From Thereva unica (taxonomy: Eukaryota > Arthropoda > Insecta > Diptera > Therevidae), in assembly GCA_949987705.1 (NCBI GenBank), contig OX465281.1, positions 255,908,542 to 255,972,541 on the forward strand: DNA of 64,000 bases, written 5' to 3'. The notes under the pieces were generated by a model. The model saw nothing but the letters and a program-made list of their open reading frames with translations, was not told where the DNA came from and searched no databases. Both the position numbers and the translations under genes were made by a program. This document shows positions 34,961-47,314 of the stretch, piece by piece (positions within the stretch are counted from its first letter, which is position 1; each line of letters opens with the position of its first letter).

Positions 34961-37507
34961 AGTGTCCAGTGTCGAAAAATGAAGGTCTTAGAGAAGCTCG
35001 TGTCCCTTGAGTGTTTCAGAATGATTCGGACACAGGGATTTGGTTGCATTTCAGGTAAATAGGAGTTCAAGGGCGAACAGAGATGATTTACTTTTGTTGA
35101 AAACTAGAGTTCAAAGAGGTGGTCAGTAGCCAACTAAATAGGGGAGAACATGTACTTTATGAAAATACGCAGGTGCAATAACTATCTCGGACTGGAGGAG
35201 GTGCGATCATAGCATCTTCGTGGTGACCACTAGAATCTATCCTAAAAGGGATGGGCTAATATGATCACCCCTACCAAACTAAGATGTAAGCTATCTAGAC
35301 CGAATGAAGAAAGGTGGTTAGGAGCTCGGGAAGCCAAGATATAGATCCAGATAGCCTCCGTTCTGCCTAAAGGTTCTCGACCCACCAATTGGCAGCACCA
35401 GCTCCCATAGAGGAAAAGTCGCTTGATGGGCCCATTTAATGTGTTATAAAAACGGTAGCGATCAGACTTTCAAAGGGTAAAGGGACCAGAAAAAAAAGGG
35501 GAAGCCCCAATAAGGGGTACGGAGACCAAAACAACAAGCATATCCAGACAGCCGCTGCTCTGCCCCAAGTTTCCGGACCAAGCAGAGAGCCAAGGCTAAG
35601 AGGGCTGGAGTGGAATTTGTGAACCCAATGGAACAAACCCGAGCCTTTATTTCGTGAATTCCCTATCAACAGAACGAAGGCAGACCAGTGCAGATCAGGT
35701 GCCCGGGAAGTCCTAGCTGGCCGTCTTCAACGAGAACCTGCTCGAACAGTCAAGTCTAAGCGACTACCCATTCACTAGGCAGACTGATAAACTTGTTCAC
35801 GGGGTCTGGCCTACAAACAAGTGGTAAACGGGAGTGGTACAAAATGCGAACCACTCGGCCGCGAACCCAACTTTTGGACCTAGCACCCCACCAAAAATGG
35901 AAATCTCAGAGATAAGCTTCTTTGTACTATGCGAAGATAGAACATACAAAGGAATGAAGAACTGTCAACGGCAATTATACGGGTTTCTCCACCGTTTCCA
36001 ATCCAATACTATCGCTACAGAATGGTAATTTTGGTATTTTAACAGGAGATCGCTTCCTTCCTTTTATTTGCCTAGGTGAAAGACGAGGAAAAACAAATGA
36101 TCATGCTCTGCTGCGTGGAATCGAAGCACAGATCTCTGAGATGGTAGTAAGGTGCCTCAACTGTTAAGTTAACTCCTACGCCACTGAGACAAGAAGGGCG
36201 TAGTGCATATATCGAAATCCTTAAAAATTGAAGTTACTATGGCCCATGAATTTTTACTCTTTTCTTAGATTAAAGATTTCACTTCTTTGCCTGTTGGCAT
36301 ATCTGTATCTAGCTGGCGGTATAAAGTTGTGCCTGTTTAATCTGCCATCAGTTTATGTAACGTGATCCATTTTTCCCGAAATTGCTTCTGTAATTGTAAT
36401 TACTTTTCGTAGAAAAAATTGATTTTTATTTTCGGCAGAAATTGATACTTTCCCTCAATTTTCCCTTCCAGGAAGTTTACGTTTTCCAGCTCCAATGTTT
36501 GCTCTGCAAAATTATTTTTGTTTTAAATTCCCAACAAACGGAATTCATAAAAATTCCTCGAATATATCTAGTTAAAATATATTTTTCGTTTAGTGCTACA
36601 TCTAAAGATAAAATTAAAAGTAATAAAAATTCATACGATAAATTATGTTCAGCATCCTCATCCCTCCTCCAGCAGCTCTTCAACTTCTCTTTCGAGTGCG
36701 GACGAAACAAATTGAATTTTCTTCTGCTTTTTACCCCTCAAAAAAAGTGTAACTTTCTCCCTTGCAATGAGTATTTTTTAAAAGCAGTTTTAACACCCCC
36801 GACAATCTCGACCAACTTTCCCAGTGATTTTGAAAGGCTTTTCCGTTTGATATTCGACACATGTTTCTCCCTTCTGCCCCTTTTGAAAGTTTCAAATCGA
36901 GTTGAAACTTTCATTTTTCCTCGGGCAGCCCCAGCATCCCTTTTCCGGCTGCCAAAAGTGGAGGATTGAGTTTGAATGCTGGATTAAAAATCATGCACCC
37001 CCGCGTGCCTGGAAAGGGGTGAGCGAGATTCTTGTGAATGCTGCAAACGATGGAACTGAATCGATGCCGGAAGCTTCCACTGTTTTTGATTACACTCTGA
37101 TGGAGTATTGAAGTTCATCAATTTTGCGGCTAACGTGGAAGAATGGTGAAATAAATTTTGGATACTTGAAGGCATGTGCACCCCCACCACGAAAGGGATG
37201 ATTGTTCACCCTAAAGAATTCAAGGGAGGCATTAATATTTATGGCATAGGATCGATGAATTTCCTGCTTCAGCGTGACTTTTCGTGTGAATATTTATGAA
37301 ATAATGTTCTACGAGGGCTTTTTAACCCACTATGGTGGATGTTTAAAGCCCTCCTGTAGAGTCTAGGAAGCTTATTAGTGCCCCCAACTCTAGTCCGGAA
37401 ATCCCCTTTAAGGCTTAAAGAAAGTAACTGCCTCGATGCAAAAATTTCCACAGGAAATCAACGGGTGCTTCTCTTTAGTTCGCTTCTCCACAGATACGGC
37501 AACAAAC
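34961..37507. other. No gene recognised; one 175-codon open frame
   Basis: The plus-strand frame 36442-36969 is unusually long for AT-rich noncoding DNA and is rich in Phe, Leu, Lys and Ser. It resembles no known protein. Otherwise only short frames. Confidence 0.35.
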
Positions 37508-39120
37508 ATTGTTTTTTTTTATATGAAAAAACCAAGCTTAGGTGTAACCCTTTATACCACCAGTCCGTCATGTCGTTCAGTTCATGGTGCAATAGTAATA
37601 AGCTTGGTTTGAAGAATAGAGGAGAATAGGAAAAGTTAGAGGGGGTCTGGAGGATGTAGAAGAAAATGACGATGAACCTCACGTTTGAACTCCAAGGTGT
37701 TGTACGAGTTCGGAAATACTGACTGTGGGAGATTATTCCACAGTCGAGTTGTTCTATTCATAAACGAACTTCTAAACCGTATTGTGCGTGAACGAGGGGG
37801 CTGTAGGGTATGGGGGTGAGCCGAGCGGGCTAGTCTTGTGTTGCGGGAAAAGTGTTGCCGTGCAGGCAGGAGATCCTGAATTTCAGTGGAACAGTCGCCA
37901 TGGCAATAACGATAAAGTACGGAGAGGGCTGCTACATTCCTACGGTGGCTTAAGGTGTCTATGGAGGCGCGAAAGGGGCATCACCAATGAGTTTGAGGGC
38001 ACGATTTTGCACCTTGTCGAGACAAGCCAAGGCGGTTTTTGCGGCGCCTGCCCAAAAAGAAAATCGAGTTGTATTCGAGGCGCGGCCGAATGTAGGATTT
38101 GTATATTGTAGCCAATGCGGCTGGCTGGAGGAGGAACTTGCATCTCTTGAGAAATCCAAGGCATTGGGAGGCTTGTTTGGCGATTTGGAATATGTGATCA
38201 TTCCATCGCATATGCTCCGTTAAAGTTACCCCTAAGATGTTGAGAGTTGAGTCAGCCGTTAGATTCTCTTTATCCACTGAGATAGGAAGAAGGTCGGTAC
38301 AATTTTTGTTGGAGATCAGGCAGTACTTCGTTTTCGTGGCATTGAATTCGACGCGGTTCATTTCGCCCCAATGAAGAATCGATTCGATATCCCGGTTGAT
38401 TGAAGCCGACATCAGTTGACGGTGGTAAAGACAAGGTCTGGCACGTGCTTGTCTTATATTGTCGAAGGAGTAAGAGAAATTCAGAGTACCGTCATCAGCG
38501 AAGCAGTGAAGTGGGTTGGAGGGGATTGAGAGCAGATCATTAATGAAGATTAGAAAAAGTGCGGGTGAGAGAATTGACCCCTGGGGAACTCCGGCCGAAA
38601 TGGCGTGGGGGTTGGATTCAACGCCATCCAATACTACCTTGATTGAACGGCCTGAAAGAAAGCTCTTAATCCAGTTCCTTAGAACTAAGAGTATACCAAT
38701 AGCTTGGAGTTTATTCAACAGAGCTGGGTGCCATACTCTGTCCAAAGCCTTTGATATATCTAGAGCAACCAGACCAGACTAGCCAAAGTTGTGAATGCTT
38801 ACGAATGCTTACGCTCGGTTAAGCTCACAAGCAGATCGCCAGTAGACCGTTTAGGTCTGAAGCCATATTGCCTGTCGTGTATAATTTGCTTGGATTCTAG
38901 ATATCCCATAAGCTTTTTATTGATTATTGTCTCCATGATTTTGGAGAGAACAGAAGTAATTGCTATTGGGCGGTAGTTTATGGGGTCGCTGGCTTCACCT
39001 TATTTTGGGATTGGCTGAACATGAGCTAGTTTCCAAGATTCGGGATACACCTCCTAAATACCTCGCGAGTCCTGAAGTGAACTCCGTCCATTGAGTGGAT
39101 GGTATTCTCGAGAGTGGGTT
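37508..39120 (-). pseudogene. LINE-A copy, truncated and deleted, minus strand
   Basis: The minus strand carries the LINE-A reverse transcriptase from the RTREV region (near 39080) to a 3' end with AAGCTTGGTTTTTTCATATAAA near 37515. The best open stretch, 37981-38745, spans MDRVWHPALL, SAGVPQGSILSPALF and CFADDGTL. A block between RTREV and GVYPESWKLAHVQP is deleted near 39055, and a frameshift follows at the C-terminal end. The endonuclease is absent. This is a typical dead 5'-truncated copy. Confidence 0.88.
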
Positions 39121-39235
39121 ACAGTTAACATGGTTACTGAAATTTTGGCAATATCTCTTCGGGGTCTGTATAGGAGGCCCTTAGTTATAAGTAGTGCAAG
39201 TAGCCCTAAAGATAAAGCAGGTCTCCAGGGCGCTC

Positions 39236-39510
39236 ATTTTTTTATGTGATAGTCTAAGCTCAGATTCACCCTTTGTACTACTAGTTCGTCATGATGACAT
39301 ACGACATGTGCAATGTCCAGTTGTAAGCTTAGCTCGAAGGACAGAGAGAAGGATAGAATAGATTAGGGGAAGTCAAGGGTGTTGGAGAAAATGGCGGTGA
39401 ACCTTGCCTTTGAACTCTTGGATGTTGTATGAGTTTGGGAATACTGACTTTAGAAGGTTGTTAAACAGACGAGTTGTTCTTGTAATAAACGAGTTCATCT
39501 TTTGGCTGCC
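39236..39510 (-). mobile_element. LINE-A 3' end fragment, minus strand
   Basis: Reads GTACAAAGGGTGAATCTGAG then CACATAAA on the minus strand, together with the last coding residues (RTTRL, then NSYNIQ-type). It lies about 115 bp beyond the truncated copy at 37508-39120 in the same orientation, so two LINE-A insertions sit nearly head to tail. Its 3' end is the one most similar to the SINE tail at 25.4 kb. Confidence 0.75.
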
Positions 39511-39837
39511 TAAAAGCAGGTGTTATCGTTTCAAAACCTATTGGGTTGCTAACCATCTCAATGCTCGAGTTTCAGGGAGAGGTTCCTTGCTTGGGCAGAT
39601 AGTATACTTTCTCGCAGCCATTTATACAGGAACCCAGATGAGATTCACGTCATGCTTTTTATTGAGCCTATCTATCTCAGTTCTGAGACGCTGGACTCGC
39701 TTGAGAGCACAAGGACATAGAAGCCTCTAGATGAGTCCTGACGCCATCTGATTTTTAGAAGATCTCGTTGGATATCTGCAGATCAAACTTCAATAAGGCC
39801 AGACTCACCAGCTCGATGTATACTTCGGGTAAGATGC

Positions 39838-39990
39838 AAACTAACTCCGCCGTGGTCTGGTCCCAAGTCCAGGTCGTGAACGGAGGAGAAGGTCGACCTG
39901 CCGAATTGACAAGAATCTGGAAACCTGGTTGACCACCCTCCTCCTTTCACACCCTAGGCTTGGGACCAGGCGACGACGGAGTAAACCTCA
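39838..39990. repeat. Foldback repeat with about 60-bp arms
   Basis: ACTCCGCCGTGGTCTGGTCC followed by CAAGTCCAGG in the left arm pairs with TAGGCTTGGGACCAGGCGAC followed by GACGGAGT in the right arm. Both arms continue inward through GGAGGAG/CTCCTCC. The spacer is about 30 bp. Confidence 0.7.
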
Positions 39991-40748
39991 GTTGTATCCG
40001 GCAATGCCAGTATGGGAGTTTATGTACAGTACAGTAAAATGCCTCCTAAAGCAAGGAGTATTCTGTCGACTGATCAAGGAAAAAGAGGGGTTAAAGGGCT
40101 TACTTGTGCGATCTGTTTGTCGAATCCACTGTTATTCCTTTAAATACGACCCGACCCAATTTTTTATAGTAGTATACTTAGCACAACTCGGCTTTTGTAG
40201 GATTAATAATAAGGTTAAACCTCCAACGTCTACACCCAACTCTTATTAAGAACCATCTGGGTGTAAGGCTATATCAAAATTCTTATCAAGCTTTCGTCTC
40301 TAGTAGCAGTAGAGGTGTGGATATCGAAACCTAGCTCCCATGAAGTGAAAAGGCTCGTATTTTTTTCGCTCTGATAGAGCTGGAAGTGAAATACACATCG
40401 TAAACCCTTCGCCGTTCAATATCAAGTCCAAACGCAAACCATATATGATGCGTTGCCTTAGGTTTCAACTGTGACGGTTCAATGGACCTTGTTCTTTTTT
40501 ATTTCTGAGGCGTTAGCGCAGATAAGTCCAATGTAGAGGAGTAATGTCGTCTCAAATGTGATTGAGGCCAGTTCTGCCGTAGTATGATGGACTGTTGATC
40601 CAGGTTGAGGAATTCTGCAAATTTTTCAATACCTCTGGCAAGGAAATCAGGGAATTTTATTGCTGCCGATAAATTTTCCGGGCCTTCAGTTTTACATAGG
40701 CCCGATTTTTGCACATAGGAAGGATAAGTATTCCTTTCCGTAACTAAC
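39991..40748. other. No gene recognised
   Basis: Short frames only, no repeat ends recognised. Confidence 0.4.
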
Positions 40749-42163
40749 TACCCAAGTAACAAAATTCGTCTCACAAGACTCTACTAGTGTCTTATGAGAG
40801 GATATTCGACTTTTTTAAGAGAGTATCACCAAAGATAACTCAGAAAGATACGACACTGTAATCCTTTCTGTGCGAAGAAAAAGGAAAGTAAAAATCTATG
40901 ATCTTCTGTCTATTCATATACACGCTCCGGAATGGCGAGATGGCGGAGCAACGGCAAACTACACAAACACATGCAGAGCTGGAAGTACAAGAAGATGGTA
41001 CATGAATTCACACAAGCAAAATAAAAGTCCAGACGGCACAAAAAATTGCGGAGAAGAGAAATCAGTGCGTCTCTTTCGCACTTCGTGAAATAACATTTCT
41101 TTATTTACCCTTTCTTTCTTCGATTTTTTTTTTGTTTTTAAATTGAATTTTGTCTCGCTTGCACCTTGTCGATTGATATATTCACTCGCAAGGGGAGCTT
41201 ATGGGAAATTTTGAGAGTGTCGTATCTTTGTGGGTAATCTTTGGTATCACTCTCATAACTTACTCTTATAGAACACTACAAGTGCTTTATGAGTGCGTTG
41301 TGAGAATTAAATGGCACAATTATGAGAGTTATTTTTGTCTTATAAAAATACCTTAGCTCTCTTTGCAAGGGTAACTATAAGGGCGCTGTAAGAGCTATAC
41401 TCTCCTTAACAGAACTGTTAGAAAGGGAGCAATATATGGAAAGGCGATGGTGTTTAGAATAAAATAATTTTTATGAGAGTTATTTGCTCTAAATAACTGT
41501 CATAAAAATCTATCCGAAAAATATAACACTTAAGAATTTAATATTTATTATGCATGATAATAAACTTTAGAATTCGATTTTTAACGAAAATATTAGTCGC
41601 AATTTTATTGCGATTGAAACTTTACCGATAATAACAACCATTCTACCTCGATAAAAATCAAAGCGCCTTAAAAATAATCAAACTTTAACATATTTTTTGA
41701 AATTTTATTTCTTAAGAAAAAAATAAAAGCTTTAGTATCGCTCAATAATTTATTTTAAATTGATTTATCATCTGAAAGAAATAACTTTGTATACTTTGCG
41801 CATATTCAATTAGGTAAATTAGCTTGATTTGTGGAATTTCGTTTCAGTATAAAATTCTATATTAAGCGAAAGTATGGCCGCTCGATGGTTTTAGTTTTTT
41901 TATAAGAACAAAATTCTGATTATGAGATGGTAGTCTTTTTGCACTAATAAAAGTCTTCTTATAAATGTTTTAACATTTTTCGTCTCATAAGAGCATTTAT
42001 ATAAGAAGGATATACTTGAAGTCTTGTAAGAACTTTCTTATAAGTGTCATAACACTCATAAGGACATTTTTTTGACAGTTAAAGCCTTTGAGAGTAAAGC
42101 TTTAATAAAAAGGACACAATAAGAATAGAGGTTTTCTTGCACTCAATATAAGAGTATAAACAT

Positions 42164-43082
42164 TCCCTGCGATTCTAGATCCCAGAAATCTGGCTATAAA
42201 CAGAAAACGGGGAAAAAGCTCAAAGCTCTTGCCCTTCAGTGGAGACTATGTGCTTTTGTTAGAAAAAGCGAGGATTTGGTATTCTGGATGTCAGATCTAA
42301 CAAATGGAGGGGAATTTTAAGCTTTGAAAATCTGTCTATAGCCAGCGACTCGCTAGCTGGCTGTGATGGATTTTTTGATTATTTCATCAAAAAGGGGTGT
42401 TTTAAAAGTGAAGTAATTGCTTAAAAATATTGAAAGCATGGACCCATATACAAGCGGGTGAAGATTGGCAATTACTTATAAATTTGGGAATTACTTTTAA
42501 AAATATTATTTGTCAGCTCCTCCGCGTGATGATTATGCTCGGTTCACTCTTGAACGCTGAGCAATAAAATTTATAAATCAAAGTAAAAAAATTAAAATAA
42601 AAAAATTTGATTACGTGCGATTACGATCACTGCCACGGCCGTCTCGCTGGCCTATCCTGTTGGGCTGTTGAACCGGACGTCTGCGACCGTTAACAAATAA
42701 AGGTAAGTAAAATGCGTATTTTAAAATATTTTCAGGCTCGTATTCATCGACCTGGATAATAAATATCGTGGATATTTCGTATTTACCGACCATGATTTTG
42801 GGTGCACGGATAAAGTTAATACCAGCTGACCTGGTAATATTTTAAACCTTAAACCCTAAAAATATTTTAAAATACGCATTTTACTTACCTTGATTTTATT
42901 TATTAACTTCGCGCGAATATAAACAAACACCACCTAATCGCAATCATGGGACTGCTGAAGGGGAAGTCTGACTATTCAAAGTCTCCAAAATCGAGGGGAA
43001 ACTTTACGTGAAAGCTCTTTTTGTAATCTGGGGAAGCGTTGTTAGATCTAACAAAAATCTAACATCTAGAATCGCGGGGATT
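42164..43082. mobile_element. Nested inverted-repeat element
   Basis: CCCTGCGATTCTAGAT at the left and ATCTAGAATCGCGGGG at the right are complementary apart from one base. Near each end are GATCTAAC motifs, including the palindrome GTTAGATCTAAC at about 43041-43052. It lies inside the TA-flanked element. The superfamily is not determined. Confidence 0.55.
42700..42891. repeat. 33-bp perfect inverted repeat with splice-like arms
   Basis: 42700-42732 opens AAGGTAAGTAAAATGCG and is the exact reverse complement of 42859-42891. Each arm contains GGTAAGT on one strand, a donor consensus, and on the other encodes ENILKYAFYLP (left arm, minus strand) or NILKYAFYLP (right arm, plus strand). This looks like an inverted duplication of a coding segment, possibly from a transposase gene. 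The minus-strand frame 42611-42793 continues with an arginine-rich and glycine-rich tail. Confidence 0.7.
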
Positions 43083-43275
43083 ATCTCATTATGAGAATGA
43101 AAGGCTTAGTAACTCTAGCAGACTTATTATCTCATAATAATACTACTATGAGTGTTAATTTAATTCTTATTACAAGAGCTATCTTCTTGAGGGTATCGAA
43201 GAGTGTTAAGAGAGTCTTATGAGATAATTTCACAATTTCCAAGAGTTTTTCTCTGGAGAGTTTGTTAGTTGGGTA

Positions 43276-45073
43276 CGCTTCGGACATAAGCCACCGCCCA
43301 TACTCGTGGACACTAGATTAGCTGAAAACGTGTACCTTTGATTGGCTCTAGAGGAATACTTAAATATCCAGCGATGTAAGGTGATGTCCTTTAAGAGTCC
43401 AATCTGGTTGATACAACTATTCCAAATAACTTGTTGATCTTTTGGAAGGGACTCGCCCCATTTCACCTGCAACCGTCATAAATCTTACCCTTATCCTTTT
43501 TTATTCGAACGACTTCCTCTATTGTTGCTGCGTGTTGAACCGGTTATCCACTTTACGATGATAGCACAAATCATATACCTCAAGAATAATCTACCTCTAG
43601 GTGTTGAGATTTACCCCGAAGTGAATCTCATAAGCCAGCCCTGATCCAGATGAAGTGGCTCACATCAAAGCAGCTTTGCGAGCACAAACGGACGTTTCCT
43701 TATGATGTGCATTCGTGTACTTCAGGAAGTAGAAAAACGTGACTTTTAAATCCGCTCCATCATCATTAAGTTTTGTTTATATTTTTATCCTTTTTAAATT
43801 TTATCCATTTAAAATTTATCCATTGTGCTAGTCCGAAACTCTATAAGTAAAAATCTAAATTTGCTCTTAATTAAATCGAAATTTCCGAAAAACCTTCACT
43901 TCCAGAAAAGCGAATCCTTTTAGTCCTTACACTTATAATTGCTTAAATATTTGCAGATGGAATTTGCCAAGCTCTTAAAGTATTTACTTTACCTGAAACT
44001 AAAAGCGATTGGACTTGATAAGCCCATCCATTCCCTTTTGAATTTAACGGTGCCTCGCGGCTTTCGTCCTGGTACCCGCATTTCTCATGTAGAAGGATAA
44101 TCCTTCTTTATTAGATATAGGAAGGATCTAAGGAATGCAGACAAAAAAATCTACTTGAAGAAATTCTTCAACGCTCTCAGGCAAGGGAGATCCCGAATAC
44201 CAACCAAGAGGCAAAAGTCCTTGAGAATGATGGAAGGACGAAGGACGATGGGGTGGGGTATTTGCTAAATAAAAAAAAAAGTCAGGACTCATTTTCAAAC
44301 TGCACAGTTACTTGGTAAATATTTATTCTGCTATTAGGTCAGCTGGAATTTTCTTATCCTCGCCTTTATCTTCCGGATGCTCACTCCACTCGCACTTGGC
44401 CTGAAACTCATAACAGTTGCAAATGTAAACAAGCAAGGACACCGAGTCCTGAACATCCACCACCAGAGTGAAAGCTTACAGACAGGATGGTTGGCTGCCT
44501 CGTGGAAGATGCCGTGTTGACCTGGGTCGGCATCAGAGCATAACTTCAAGCGATGATGGATAATCATTTACGGGTCAGTGGACAACATAATTCCTGCGTT
44601 TTCCACCATAAGGATTAGGCGTGATCCTTGGAGTGCTCTATAGCATGTCACTTTTAGTGTATGCTCTCAAATCTTGTGATTTAATAAAATTTACTCGAGT
44701 GGAAAATCAAAAATTGATGAAAAGTCTGCAGATAGAGGGAAAAGTGTAAGTTGAAGATGAGCCAGAGCGAGGTAAGGACGACGTAGGATTTATGTCACGA
44801 GCACACGTGGGGGTTTTTTCCCACTGTTCTAACGTTATCCGACTCTTGTCATGAGGACATGATATCCTGAAAATTGCTTCAGGTGATTTTCTAGTGCTCA
44901 ACGTAATTGATTTTTATATTTACACTTTTTTCTCTCTCAAATGAAATGAATTTTCTGAGAGGAAATACGACAATGGGGTTTTTTATTGTAGTAAACTTTT
45001 TGTAACGTCGTTTTTTTTTGTCTTATTTTTAAAAACTTTTAACTTCCGTAAATAATTGTGTTTTTCTAAAATA
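43276..45073. other. No gene recognised
   Basis: Short frames only (for example 44334-44567 minus), without recognised similarity. Confidence 0.4.
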
Positions 45074-45147
45074 AATTAACTCTAATCCTTTTTTAAACAT
45101 ATTTATTCCAAATTAACTCTAATCCTTTTTTAAACATATTTATTCCA
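45074..45147. repeat. 37-bp tandem duplication
   Basis: Two consecutive identical units beginning AATTAACTCTAATCC, at 45074 and 45111. Perfect identity suggests a recent event. Confidence 0.9.
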
Positions 45148-45275
45148 AAGCGAAATTCGAAGATATGAGCACCGAATGTCATGATGTTCTCCTCTATATA
45201 TACCCCGTGAGTTTTGTTAGGGAGCGAAATTCACACTTTATCTATTGCATAGTCGAATTTACGATACGGTCGTAC

Positions 45276-45633
45276 AGTCCGACAAACACCCTTCTCATGC
45301 CCGGAACATGGCCGAGGCCTATATTCAAATCTAATCACGGCCGGTGTTCGCCCGTTGTAATTAAATTCTCGTTAAATTCTCGCTTGTTATGTACGGCAAC
45401 GTAAGAAGTGTACAAGACGCTAGTTACGGATGTTTCGGCACATAACTTTAGTGACACGGAAAACGGCATGGTTTGTATAGTTCCAGTCAGATCTTTTCGG
45501 TACTGTGCTGGTTAGGGCAGCCCTAGTATAAATAAATAGCTGCCTTACAGCGGGCGAACACCAAACGTGATTGAAACATAGTCCTCGGCCATATGAAGGG
45601 CATCAGAAGACTCGTTGCAGGACACACAAATAG
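45276..45633. repeat. Foldback repeat with about 85-bp arms
   Basis: The left arm (about 45276-45358) contains CTTCTCATGCCCGG, ACATGGCCGAGGCCTAT and GGTGTTCGCCCG. The right arm (about 45546-45633) is its imperfect reverse complement, containing CGGGCGAACACC and GGCCATATGAAGGGCATCAG. Probably a nonautonomous foldback element; the exact ends are unclear. Confidence 0.65.
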
Positions 45634-45663
45634 GTGTACGTTTGACGGGTTTGCGATTAAAAT

Positions 45664-47314
45664 CAGCGCCGGCCCTAGGGTAGAGCGAGTGGAGCGGTTA
45701 CTCTAGGCGCCAGGTGGCAAGGGGCGCCAAAATGAATGCGAAAAACAATTTCGAGCAAAAAATAAATTTTTAATGGCGCCCTTTTTCAAGAAACTTTAGC
45801 ACCTCTCAAAGTTCCAAACATTTCTTGGGCTTTCATATTCCCTAGCAAGACGACCTGCAAGGTCAGTTGGATATTTCTGAACCCATGGAGTAGGGTGTCG
45901 AATGTGGCTCCAATGAAGGGAAATTTTCGGGATACCTCTTCAAGGAGGGCAGACTGAGTCCACCAACCATGGCGGAGTGCGCTTAGATCACTCTTTCATT
46001 GGATCTCCTTAGAGGCCCACCTGCGGAAGTACGGGCACTTTTTGCTCCATTGGAGAGGCATCCCAAAAAACGTCCGCTTGTAGACGACGAATTCTGGAAG
46101 CTGGGTACTCCCGTGTAGAAGCTGCTGGGCTCTGCATCGCCCTCGAGGAAGAGAAGTATGCCGTTTTAATTAATAAGAACACAGTTAGATCCTATAGATC
46201 TCCTCCAGATCACAATCACTGAAAACCCTTCAGCAAAGAAGTCCGATCAAATGGCAGAAAGTGTCAGAATGGACGTTCTTGCGATGTGTATATTCGGAGA
46301 ATCTCCTGACCACAGAACAGCTAGTTGCCGTCCAAGGGAGTTTTCTGGAGGATATGGCCGAGTTGGGGTAGGAGTCAGAGCAGCCCAGATTCTTTGGGGT
46401 TGCTGCGCGCCCCTGTGATGGGCCACCTTAAGTCCTGGAAGGAGCAAGCCTTATCGCTGTAGACGAGGGAAAGCTGCCGCGAAGCTATGTTGTGGTCCGG
46501 TGCTTCCCTGCGGATACATTTTGTTGAAAACGTTAGAGATCCAAAAAGCGACCTTAAAGGTGTACGAGTGGAGACTTCTCTGCCGACCAAAGGTGACGAG
46601 CTGAGCCGGACGGGTGGCCATATTGGCGGCAAGTTTGGTCGGGCATAGCTTAGGATCAGGAAAATCCCATGTCCCAAAGTGCCCCCAGCCAAACTTACAA
46701 TGTCCTCTCATCGACCGCCAGCACCTGGTGAGCAACCACGATAATTTCCGCTCCGATCACCAAGGAAGCAGAAACCCCGAGGTAATTTAAGATAGGCTGT
46801 CGTAGCTGGCAAAACACCGTGGAAGCAACTTTGGTAAGAAACACTTGCTCTAATGCCCTGTTATGCTATTATTTATTAAAAGGCTCTACAACCGAATTCC
46901 GGTCCTGGACTCTCGCAACAAATGTGTCGCTCACTGCAAACGTGGTGCAGCTCCATACTAGAGGTTGATCCGCTTTGGCGATACATTTCGTCACATCGCC
47001 CGCTACAAAACCAAAGTGTCTCCAGATATTGCACTTTTGGAGCCGCTAAATCCTCACAGCGACAGCAGCAACATATGGCAACGACTCTAAAGCAAATCAA
47101 CCTGCAATATCTTAAATGAAGGAACTGAAGACTGCTTTCAATATAAAGCTTGTCCAGATATGCTTGACTATCACGCCACGGCTGCCTCGGCAGGCCTCGC
47201 AAAAGGTTTATCTAGGACAACCCGAAAAAGAATTTATGTGAAAGCTTCGACCAAAAGGCGCCCAAAGACAATCCCGCTCCACCCTGAACAAAGGCTATAC
47301 TAGGGCCGGCGCTG
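45664..47314. mobile_element. hAT element, nonautonomous, with perfect 8-bp duplication
   Basis: 1651 bp with ends CAGCGCCGGCCCTAG and the exact complement CTAGGGCCGGCGCTG. It is flanked by ATTAAAAT at 45656-45663 and 47315-47322. Subterminal GGCGCC blocks are typical of the family. The interior, about 1.2 kb, has overlapping frames on both strands (46247-46735 minus, 46876-47202 minus) but no hAT transposase motifs; its origin is unknown. Confidence 0.92.

Larger units (their letters stand above)
40749..43275. mobile_element. TA-flanked inverted-repeat DNA element
   Basis: Ends CCCAAGTAACAAA (from 40751) and the complementary TTTGTTAGTTGGG (to 43273) differ at one position and are each bordered by TA, a duplication typical of Tc1/mariner-type integration. 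Both subterminal regions are filled with variants of CTTATAAGAG, CTCATAAG and TCTTATGAGA in both orientations. No transposase frame. A nested element (42164-43082) and a long perfect inverted repeat lie inside. Confidence 0.65.
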
